In this document: positions 45,982-54,640 of the stretch, in pieces
How the letters are laid out: the number at the start of each line of letters is the position of its first letter
Position numbering within the stretch: position 1 is the stretch's first letter
NCBI GenBank assembly: GCA_039545315.1
Contig: BCIM01000009.1
Coordinates: 62,001 to 126,000, forward strand
Direction: 5' to 3'
From: Kondoa malvinella
Taxonomy: Eukaryota > Basidiomycota > Agaricostilbomycetes > Agaricostilbales > Kondoaceae
Length of the DNA stretch: 64,000 nucleotides
Notes under the pieces: model-generated
What the model saw: the letters and a program-made list of their open reading frames with translations, nothing else
Database searches by the model: none
What the model was told of the DNA's origin: nothing
Program-made: the position numbers and the translations under genes

Positions 45982-46527
45982 ATGAATGGGACCGAGCAGC
46001 AGCGCGAACCTGCAGCGCAAGCTATGGACCTTTTGATCAGCTCTGGGCAATGGCCTCGGTAAAGTCTGTCCTACCTGCTGTTGATCCAACTGACGTGTCT
46101 GCGTAGACTACAGCGACTGCTACAGGCCAGACTACGCGAATGTGGCTGGGATGATTCCGTTAGAGGTAAGCCTCTTGCACTTTCGAGCTGGCATTTATGC
46201 TGATGCATTTGGCAGCTTTCGCTCAAGGTCCTTAGTTTCTACCTATCACTCATCCTCGTACTAATCCGATGAGCAGACAAAGCGCGGGAGTCAAATAACC
46301 TAACGCTGAAAGGGCTGTTGGCAGACATTGGTCCGCATGCTCAAAGTGAGTTTTAGCTGCTCTCAGTGAAGTTTATCTGACTGAGAATCTCAGGGAGCGT
46401 GCCTCCTGAGGTCAGAGCAGAGATATTGGGCATCATCAAGGCGTTTGTCGAAAAGGTATGTCTTCAGCTGACAGGTTCAAATCTTCATGCCAATCTCCTA
46501 CGCGTGCAGAATGTAGCAGAGGCATAG
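45982..46527 (+). CDS. SUS1: Sus1/ENY2, SAGA deubiquitinase and TREX-2 subunit (six exons)
   Basis: A 98-residue protein that links SAGA H2B deubiquitination to mRNA export at the nuclear pore. Too split to show as one frame; I assembled it from splice sites. Exons: 45982-46058, 46107-46165, 46216-46227, 46277-46345, 46394-46455 and 46510-46527, with consistent phases. The product reads LLISSGQWPRLQRLLQARL, RECGWDDSVRAFAQDK, NNLTLKGLLADIGPHAQ and SVPPEVRAEILGIIKAFVEK, which follows human ENY2 ([48 protein letters not shown]). Five introns of 48-54 nt make up nearly half of the gene. It ends 64 bp from the convergent LysM gene. Confidence 0.88.
46216..46227 (+). other. SUS1: 12-nt in-frame micro-exon of SUS1
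   Basis: ctttcgctcaag lies between a 50-nt intron (46166-46215, GTAAGC..GGCAG) and a 49-nt intron (46228-46276, GTCCTT..GAGCAG, branch site TACTAAT). It adds AFAQ, completing the helix DSVRAFAQDKARE that aligns with ENY2's QLKAHCKEVIKE without a gap. Skipping it keeps the frame, so two isoforms are possible. Confidence 0.7.
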
Positions 46528-46591
46528 AGCATCACGGTTGCAGATTGTACAGATACCATTTCATGTGCATAAACACTTTTATTCCCTAACA

Positions 46592-48062
46592 TCACTTTGT
46601 GCCATATCCAACTCCGTCCCAGTTATACCGATAACGATCTGCTCGTCTGCCTGTGAACTCCCATTGCAGATTCTTCATCACCGTATTCTGAACACAAAAT
46701 GAGCGACTTTTCGGTTGACAAGGACAAAAGCTAACTTTGTCATTCGTCGAGGAACCGTAAAGTGATTTGAATGCGGCCAGCGTGAGGTCAATTGAACCTG
46801 GTCGACGTATCCAGAGTGGATCGAACCCATCGACAAGATAGAGAAGAGCCTGCTTTCCGCTGTCAGGATTGGTTGCGAGCACTTCGAGTCCCTGTGAACC
46901 GATTGTGAGTCGAGCACGCTCTAATTCGCGATGAACACTCACGCAGTAAGCTGTAGCTGCTTTCGGCAGGTCCCAGCCATAGTTGTTGAGCATTATTGAG
47001 ACATCAGGCGCAACTGGAACACACATGAGCTCGTTTTTGGATTCTTGGCTGTAGACTTACAGCCCATCCAATCGTCCTTGTAGGATAGTTGACACCAAGA
47101 TCGACCGTTCGTGTCATCCGCGGGGTTTCTCGTTCGAAACCAACTGCCTATACCGCTGTTCATTCCTCTGAATCCCCAAATGCCCAAATTGTCAAGTGAA
47201 ACCCAAAGGAATTCAGACCAGCTATCAGAAGTTGGCGCAGGAGGTGCAGCTGTAGTCTGGATGCTAGTAGAAGTCGCTGCTGGTGTACCTGACCCGGAAG
47301 CTGTTATTCGTTCATCAGTATCAATCAAGCGCTTTCGGGAGCGCGACGTACTTTGAACACAGTAGGCTTTCCCAGCCCATAGATTCGTACAGGTAGCATC
47401 GATTTCCGGATTCAAAGCTCGAAATTGCGCAAAGGTGATGCCATTGGCTGAGCAGACCGCGTTGCAGGTTTGACCACTTTGAACAGTGTAGGTCTTTGTA
47501 CATTGAGACTTGCTTGGCTGGCTCGTCGTCGCTTCTGTTATGGTAGTAGATTGTGTGGTTGGTGCAGGATCAGAAGTCATCGTTGTTGTGGCGACTTCTC
47601 GACTTGTTTGTGAGGTGACAATCGTTGAAGGGGAAGGAATAACCAAAGTGGTTTTAGTTTCGACAGAAGCTTGTTTGGGTCCTATTGCGACGTGATTAGT
47701 TAAGCTTCAGTACAGTGAAGCAGAATGCGTTCACCTGCTACACAGTAGGCCTGCCCAATAAAAAGATTTCTGCAAGTAGCATCAATAGCAGTATTCCACA
47801 AGCGAAAGTCTTCGAAAGTAGCGCCATATCGGCTGACTACAAAGTTGCAAGTGTTGCCAGGCTTGACAGTGTAGAAGCGGGTGCAGCCCATTCTATGTTG
47901 GATCAGTAGCGATCAACATAGTCTGCGCAAGCAAACATACGAGGTATTGATTGTTCCACTAGCTAAACCCCTTGCTTCTATAAGATGTGGGAGAGCAGCA
48001 GCAAAGTTTGCGCCGCAAAGAAATAGGCAGAGAGCAACCAGGCTCAGAGAAAGTTTGTTCAT
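46592..48062 (-). CDS. Secreted protein with two LysM domains and a barwin/expansin-like C-terminus
   Basis: A signal peptide (MNKLSLSLVALCLFLCGA) precedes two LysM modules: FYTVKPGNTCNFVVSRYG followed by WNTAIDATCRNLFIGQAYCV, and TYTVQSGQTCNAVCSANG followed by LNPEIDATCTNLWAGKAYCV. LysM binds chitin or related N-acetylglucosamine polymers. A Thr/Ser-rich linker separates them. The C-terminal part has AYCGLEVLATNPDSGKQALL, LVDGFD and IDLTLAAFKSLYGS and ends LQWEFTGRRADRYRYNWDG, a pattern like the double-psi beta-barrel of expansin/barwin/RlpA proteins (cysteine, VTNP.NGK, VVD, IDLS..AF, L.V.WEF). The DPBB assignment is an inference. Multi-Cys modules suggest disulfide bonding. About five introns. 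Possible role in cell-wall binding or as a chitin-shielding effector; no toxicity motif seen. Confidence 0.72.
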
Positions 48063-48359
48063 CGTACCAGCCGACAAGATTGAAAAAGACGAAAGAAGAA
48101 AGAAAAGCGATGCACAGCAACGTATGAGAAGAAGAGATATCAGAGAAATTGCAGCACTTTCATGCTATGACTTTTTTGAGACAAGTCGACGCGCCATCTT
48201 ACCCGAATCCCTTTTGGCGATAATACAAGTAGAAGGATGGCTCGACGAGTGCGTCACATAGCACGTAGCAAGATAGGCAAAGCATTGGCATACCAGTATG
48301 AGGCAGCGGTATCGTAAAAATGTCATGTCATGGCCTCTTGTCACTTGCGACCGCGAAGG

Positions 48360-49171
48360 ATGTCGTTCGATATCAACTGGTCCCTACTTGACAGTCAACT
48401 TGCAGACAAGGTTGTCGACTTCCTCAACACAGCGTTTGCGAGCTCGCCATTGCCTTCCTTTCTTGGGCCCATTTCCGTGCAATCAGTCTCCTTTGGCGAC
48501 ACAGAGCCGAATGTAGAGCTTGTGGACATCAGAGACGTCTGGCCAGACTATGCAGAGGAAGATGAGCGAGAGCAAGACGACCCAGAGCTGTTTAGGCAGC
48601 ACTATTTGGCTCAACACTTCGTCGAACGAGGCGAACACAGACTGCCTCACGAACAAGATCAGGATGCCCAACACCAGCAGCCGCAATCTATCCCAGACCC
48701 ATCTGTCCAACTGCACTTGCGCGTAGCATACTCGGGAACCCTTCGTATTGCTCTGAAGACCTCTCTCATGGTCAACTACCCAAATCCATCTTTTATGGCC
48801 CTGCCTCTGTCGCTCGCAATCACTGGTCTCGCCTTTGATGGTATATTCATCTGCGCTTTCGACGGACCAAACAGAAAAGTACATGTTTCGGTGCAAGAAC
48901 CAGAGAATGAAGAGACTACAGAAGATGTAGGGAACACAAGCGAGTTCGGGAGAGTGTGTGATCGGATCTTTGCGGATTTGGCATTGGAAAGTGAATTGGG
49001 AGATGCGGAAAAGCATGTTTTGAAGAATGTGGGCAAGATTGAAAAGGCTTTGCTCGAACAGGCTCGTAGCGCACTGACAGTCAGTCATACCAGGTCTGTA
49101 TCGCGCTGTAAACTCATCCGCGTGTCTAGGCGGAACTCATTTGGCCAGCTTATCAGACTATTGCTTATTGA
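48360..49171 (+). CDS. MDM12: Mitochondrial distribution and morphology protein Mdm12 (ERMES)
   Basis: An SMP-domain lipid-transfer subunit of the ER-mitochondria encounter structure. The start MSFDINWSLLDSQLADKVVD and LPSFLGPISVQSVSFGDTEP...VELVDIRDVWPDY are diagnostic of Mdm12. An acidic, His/Gln-rich insertion (about residues 70-115) interrupts the SMP domain, as in other fungal Mdm12 proteins. The domain resumes with VQLHLRVAYSGTLRIALKTS, MALPLSLAITGLAFDGIFIC and KHVLKNVGKIEKALLEQAR. A single intron near 49,079-49,128 (donor GTCAGT) leads to the last exon ELIWPAYQTIAY. Length is 253 residues. The first ATG in the leader at 48330 is also in frame, but 48360 matches the family start. Confidence 0.93.
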
Positions 49172-49428
49172 TACGGTCGATCTGCGGTCTGATCTGCAGC
49201 CTTCGCCATGGCCGTGCTCCTGTGGCCAAGCTCTTCAGCTACGGTTCTAAGCGTACAGAGGCAACTTCTCGACCTTTCTGTTACCAGCACATGTCCGTGC
49301 TTTAATGAACAGAAGATGCTCAGACCTTCAGCGACGCTCCGTGTCCTTCTGATGGTCTCTGCTTCCATGGTGTCGGGAAGCAAGATGGCTTGTTATGCAC
49401 CGTCAAGAAGGGCTGGTTGATGCCCAAC

Positions 49429-50813
49429 ATGTCGTCCGTTCATGGGTCATTCAATCGCCTTTCACAAGACTCGGATATTTTAACAATATCGCCTGCGAAA
49501 GTCAGACAGAGTCGCTTGGCTTACTTGCGGGCAAGCTCTAGTACTGGCCTTTCAGGGTTTACTCGAAATACAACCTCCTCGTCCAGTACGTGGTACCTTT
49601 GAGCGCAAACGGCCTGTCTGACTTCGAGATCAAGCTTCAACACCTGTACCAGATTGGAGAGAAATGGTAGAGAAGATGTATGTCTCCTGTACGCCTCTGG
49701 AGCATGGCTGACCAATCCTTTAGGCCTTTTGAGATAGATCCTTTCGTCGCTCTCGATGCGCAACGGGAACCTCGGCAGAAAGTACCGGTGCGACAGTCTT
49801 CCATCGCATCTCTCAACACGCAAGACGACATAGATATAGGCTCGGAGCGATCATATGAGAAATCAAGTAGCTATGCAGGAATGGGAAGCTCGGCGTCGGG
49901 AGGTTCAGATATCAGTGGTGCGGCGGCGATCAGAAAACAACAGAAGCGCAGGAAACGCTTGATCCAGATGGCTATCATCAGTGCTATCCTCATCATCGCT
50001 CTTCTCATTACTGTCATTACGATCCAGACTCAGAAGAATGGCAAATCGTCGGAAGATGCTACGGCAACAGATGTACCCGATAGCAACACTACCACGAACA
50101 CTCAAACTGTTACTGGCTCTCCTTCGACCGACCTCTCCTCAGCTCTTCCGCGTTCAGCACAGTCTATACCCAGCAGTCAAATATCCTCCAACCAGCTTTC
50201 TTCAAGCACTTCTTCCGGGGCAGATCAATCACCAACGTCCTCTCCTAGCATAGTGCAAGTCTCTTCGTCCACACCGCTGCCAGATCTTCCCGCTACAACT
50301 TCACCACCAGTATCTCCAGCATCATCTAGTTCCTCTATACCAGACAATCCCGATCAGTCCTCGCCGAGCGACTCTGGTGTGCCTTCAGCTCTCGTGCAAG
50401 CTCGATCAGCAGCAGGTCTTCCAGCGCTGGCATGGTCGAATGAACTACAAGGCTATGCTCAAGATATCCTTCAATACTGCTGCGACAGCTCTTGCGATGA
50501 CTGGAATTGGCCTAGTATGGAGTCTGAGACGGTTAATGTGATTGGGGAGAGCAATTCGTTCGATCAGGCATTGGACTATTGGCTGTCAAGTCGCGCTGGA
50601 GTGGACAATGGAAAGGTATCGTCAGATCTGCAGTACATCGGGAACAAAGGCTGAGGCTATGACTAGCTTATGACAGGTCGATATACTCAGATTGGGTGCG
50701 GGAGTGGTGCTTGTGGGAATTGGTTTTCCTGTTTCCTTTCGGGAGAATCGTCAAATGGCCCATCAAGGTATTCATCAGGTCGCGGTGGACGTAGGGGCTC
50801 TCGCAGAGCATGA
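49429..50813 (+). CDS. CAP-like single-pass membrane protein, tandem copy 1
   Basis: A predicted type II membrane protein of about 400 residues, first of a tandem pair. Exon 1 starts MSSVHGSFNRLSQDSDIL; exon 2 encodes STPVPDWREMVEKM; exon 3 starts PFEIDPFVALDAQRE and continues through the basic flank QQKRRKRLIQ, a transmembrane helix (MAIISAILIIALLITVITI) and about 140 residues of Ser/Thr/Pro stalk. The C-terminal module has ALVQARSAAGLPALAWSNEL, QDILQYCCDSSCDDW and, after an intron, LMTGRYTQIGCGSGACGNW. This resembles a shortened CAP (SCP/PR-1) domain: ARxxxGxPxLxWSxxL, then YTQ...GCG. The last intron needs an acceptor at tgactag; the following tgacag site gives another frame. CAP function (sterol binding or protease-like) is not proven here. 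Confidence 0.68.
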
Positions 50814-51431
50814 TTATGCGCAAAGATGTCCAAAGCCTGTTTATCTCTCGAGTTCAGCGCGATCATTGAGAACTTGAAGGTTGTGCATATACCATGAATC
50901 GTAAAGCTATATACTGCGCTGTGCTCGATGCTGTCCAAGAGCCTCCAACTGTACAGTGTGGGGAAGCGCGCGAGAAGCCTTGCAAAACAAGAACTTGACG
51001 TCTTTGCCAAAACCGAGGACATGGCCAAGACACGCTCAATGCACGCTTGGGCAGACTATGCGAGCTTGCCTACTGTACTGTATCAAGGCAGTCTCTGTAT
51101 GCAAAGAAATGAAACGCCTGTGCTTTCCGCTCGAACTCGATTACCTACATGATCATCAAGACCTGCTTCAGTGTGTTTGCCTTTTCTGCTGCGTACTTTC
51201 TTCAGCTACAGGCTAGTACAACACTCTGCCTTGCGATGACTGTATTGCAGTTGCGCTACACGAGGTCGCAGCCCGAGCAATTAGACAAACGCGAGACTTC
51301 TGCCATGTTCTGTCTCTGCATGCCGTCCAGGTGTTTCCGCGAAGTTTCTTTCAGCCTCAGATGGTCTGTTTAATTTACGCCGCTTGCCTGTTGGTTCACA
51401 ACAAAGCCCATTCTCCGTCTCCAGCAGCACA
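50814..51431. other. 618-bp spacer between the two CAP-like genes
   Basis: No recognisable third copy, exon remnant or unrelated gene is visible. The region should hold the 3' end of copy 1 and the promoter of copy 2. Short frames occur on both strands but show no family pattern. Confidence 0.4.
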
Positions 51432-52797
51432 ATGTCGTCTTCTAGCAGTTCTATAAACCGGACCTCACAAGATTCCGATGTCTTGTGCCCCAATCCTGTC
51501 GTAGTCAAGCAGAATCGTATTGCTCGTATGCGGGAGAGCAACAGTACAGGCCTGTCTAGCGGCACTCTTCGCCCGGAAACCTCAAATTCCCGTCAGCAAC
51601 ATCTGCCGCGAACTAAATGAAAGCTTATCTGCTTATCTTCTCCAGGCCGCTCGACTCCTCAGCCCAATTGGAGGGAGATGGTGGAAAGGATGTGAGTGCA
51701 GCAAAGTCAATGTGCGGCTCGTTCTAATGCAGGTCCAGGCCATTCGCCATTGATCCTTTTGAAGCGTACGAAAAGAGCAAATTGAACCGCTCGCAAGAGA
51801 CGGCAACTCGACAATTGACACCGATCTCACGCCATGACAGCGTATACGACTCATCGGAACAGTCTTACGACATGTCAGAAGATACAAAAGGCAAGACTCT
51901 ACGTGTAGCCGTAGGTGGTGGTGGAGGATCAGACCCAAGGAACGATTTACTGGCGTCTCAGAAAGCTCGAAAGCATCGCAGCGGCTACCGGCAACTGGGT
52001 ATCATTGGCGCACTCCTTTTCATCGTCGTCTTAGTCACTGTTGTTGCGGTTGTGATGTCGAAAAAAGGCCAGGAGAAGAAGCAAGATGATCAATCCACTT
52101 CTTCGAGCGTCAACCAAGAAACAGCCCTAGACTCTCAGACCCTCCTCTCCAGCTCCGACCGTTCTCCCGCATCGTCCCTATCTTCCTCAGCTACCTCTTC
52201 AACCGACTCGACAGCATCAGAAGTACTTCCTTCCAGTTCATCTACTACTACACAGCAGCAGTCCGTATCTTCTAGCTCGGCTACAACAAGATCTGTGAAC
52301 AGCCAAGTCGTGTCGCCAACACAATCACAGCCTTCTCCCTCTACCGAACCTGCCACAGCCGTACCAGACGCGATCGTCCAGGCCAGATCAGCAGCTGGTG
52401 CTCAGCCCCTCGCTTGGTCGAGTGATCTCCAGACTTTCGCACAATCTATGGTCGAATCCTGCTGCACCTCGTCATGCGGCGACTTTGACTATGATACTAT
52501 CGTGCGTCCATCGGTTCCTTCTTATTGGTTGCCGACTGATGAACTTTTCCAGCCATACACAACCAACGATGTTTTAGGCCAAGCCACTTCTCTCGACGAA
52601 GCAGCTGTGGTTTGGTTGGCGGATCGAGGAGGGGACGAAGCAACAGTAAGCCTTCCCGCATTATTGAGCTTTTGCGCAAAGCTGACTTTTGGTAGTTGAT
52701 ATCGGGTCGAAACACTCAAATCGGCTGTGCTGCTGGCAGTTGCGGTACAAGATATGCTTGTTTCTTGTCTGGGACGAGACGGAAGCGACTTGTATAG
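51432..52797 (+). CDS. CAP-like single-pass membrane protein, tandem copy 2
   Basis: Paralogue of the gene 600 bp upstream, with the same four-exon layout. Exon 1 starts MSSSSSSINRTSQDSDVL (copy 1: MSSVHGSFNRLSQDSDIL); exon 2 encodes STPQPNWREMVERM (copy 1: STPVPDWREMVEKM); exon 3 starts SRPFAIDPFEAYEKSKLNRS. The transmembrane helix is GIIGALLFIVVLVTVVAVVM, followed by a Ser/Thr stalk. The C-terminal module AIVQARSAAGAQPLAWSSDL, MVESCCTSSCGDF and LISGRNTQIGCAAGSCGTRY parallels copy 1 with conserved cysteines. The exon 1-2 donor is GTCAGC. The copies differ most in the cytoplasmic region and stalk, so the duplication is not recent. It ends 93 bp from the convergent HUT1 stop. Confidence 0.68.
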
Positions 52798-52889
52798 ACG
52801 GGGTTTGTATTACTTTGCGCATAGCAGTTGATGTATCGTGTTAATTAATGGTTCTATGCCATGTTGGTGCAAAATGATCTAATCTAGTT

Positions 52890-54150
52890 CTATAATGCCT
52901 TTAACCGAGCCTTGTCCTTCCCATGCTCTACCACCTTTTTGCTTAACCCGCCTTTCCTCTTGTACTGCGCTTCTATCCCAATCGCCAAGAACACCATACC
53001 TACACCTACCCATTGGCCAAAGGTAAGTGAATGGTTATACACTACCACACTCAAGACCATGGTGAACAATTTACGAGTGACGGTGAGCGTGACCAGGGTG
53101 AGGGAGCCGAAATGTTCTAAGGTATCGAAAATGAAGAGTTGACCTAATGCGCCGCATGCAGAATAGAGGAGAATATCTCTAAGTACTGCTGGATGGGAAG
53201 TGATGAATGATAATGCTGTGCTGAGTTCTGATGTGCCTGATGATGTTATGCCGAGTAAGGGTATGGATGGAAATGGAATGATGAGGGATGCGAGTGTAAT
53301 CAGTGTCGAGAAGAAGTTCATGAGGAGCATCATTTGTGAGCCTGATACTGGGAATTTGGTAAAGATTTCATCTTGGCTTGAATTCGTTAGACCGTCAATG
53401 ACTAGACTGAGGAAGAGTAAGCCCAGACCGAGGGTGCTGCTGTTTGTAGGTCCTGATTTCTTGCTTGATGTAGGTTGGTTAAGGGTGAAGACGGCGATAC
53501 CGATAGTGACCATGGAGACTACTGCATATTTGTGTAGGGCGAATCTTCTTCGGTAGACAAAGACATTCATGATCATGACTGGAATCAACTTGCATGATTT
53601 GCCCAAAATCATTGTAGGGTAGTCAATATGCCTTAAAGAAGCGAAAGCGATAGGTGATCCAAGTGAATGCAGTAGAGAACATTGGAACGTTCGGGCCAGT
53701 AGAGCTTTCGCGTTGACTTGTCTAGGTCGAGACTTTTGTGAATGCCCGTTTGCTGTTTCCCCTTGCAAGCCTAGCACTTGCCATATCGTTTGCCCTCTTT
53801 TCCACTTGTATGAAAGATATGCTAAAGCGCTTATGCACGATATTGCAGATTGGACAGTGTTGAGGAAAACAGCAGAACGGAAAAAGCGTGGTGCAGCTGT
53901 TGGCGATGAAGGATCTGGATAAGGTGTTGTACCCACTATCGATGTGATATCCGCTTAGCTTCACACAGACAAAAGAGGCGAGGCTAGGACTGACTGCGTT
54001 CTTGGACCAAAGCCCAGAGCAGGAAAGTAGAGTAGATGCCTGGCACCGGCATGACAGATCAGCTTGAATACAGAGAGCGTTTGATAGACTGATTTCACCT
54101 AGAGCATCACAGGCCAGCCTGAGTGACCCTCCTGTACTCTTCTCGGCCAT
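52890..54150 (-). CDS. HUT1: ER nucleotide-sugar (UDP-galactose) transporter Hut1/SLC35B1
   Basis: A ten-helix transporter of the drug/metabolite superfamily in the ER membrane. Exon 1 (54150, MAEKSTGGSLRLACDAL) joins via an intron to GIYSTFLLWALVQER, then a second intron (donor GTCAGT) to MGTTPYPDPS. The combined N-terminus GIYSTFLLWALVQERMGTTPY is the Hut1 start (family: GIYVCFLTWGVLQER..T.PYG). Later blocks include LHSLGSPIAFASLRHIDYPT, GKSCKLIPVMIMNVFVYRRR, LFLSLVIDGLTNSSQDEIF, LGQLFIFDTLEHFGSLTLV and TRKLFTMVLSVVVYNHSLT. These match SLC35B1 closely. The C-terminus is basic (KKVVEHGKDKARLKAL). About 380 residues from three exons. Confidence 0.92.
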
Positions 54151-54640
54151 TGTAATGCTGGTTGCTCTTCAACTTCCACTTGGGAAAATGCCGTGTCAAG
54201 CAAAGCGTGTCGTGCTGCGTGCAATGACTGTAGCGACGAGACCATAGCAGAGCTGTGTTGCTGCTTTGGAATTGCTGCCACTGCTTTGTGACGCGTCGAG
54301 GTGAGATAGTCTGGGGTAATGTAGTCTGGTCAGGCAGCTCTTGGTCTGCGTTGGCTGCTAGTCTGGAAGACTGGGCAGAGTAGCACAGTATGACAGCTCG
54401 CCTTATGTCCTGTAATGCCTGCCAGTCCCATGAGCCATGTAACAGATGATGAAACCTTTGTCGCAATTTACGCGCTCTGCAGGCACACCTAGCATAGCAG
54501 ACCTGTTCTAGCTTGCTCATCAAAGTGACCGCGCTGCTCGCATGGGACCTCTTCTTTTCCCCGACGCATCGCTACCAAATATTTACCGTCTCGTCTTGTT
54601 TCGAAGCAGCGATCCTGCTGCAGGCCTCTTATCTGCGGCC
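54151..54640. promoter_or_regulatory. Divergent promoter region of HUT1 and NBS1
   Basis: A 490-bp gap between divergent start codons. A 138-codon minus-strand frame (54107-54523) overlaps the first exon of HUT1 in another frame and has no family resemblance, so it is treated as chance. Both promoters must lie here. Confidence 0.4.

Noticed and set aside
50687..50877. Alternative frame for the last exon of CAP-like copy 1 (hydrophobic, GAGVVLVGIGFPVSF)
   Set aside because: Using the acceptor at tgactag instead gives RYTQIGCGSGACGNW, which matches the paralogue's last exon.
54107..54523. 138-codon minus-strand open frame
   Set aside because: It overlaps the first exon of HUT1 in another frame and has no domain or splice logic; probably chance.
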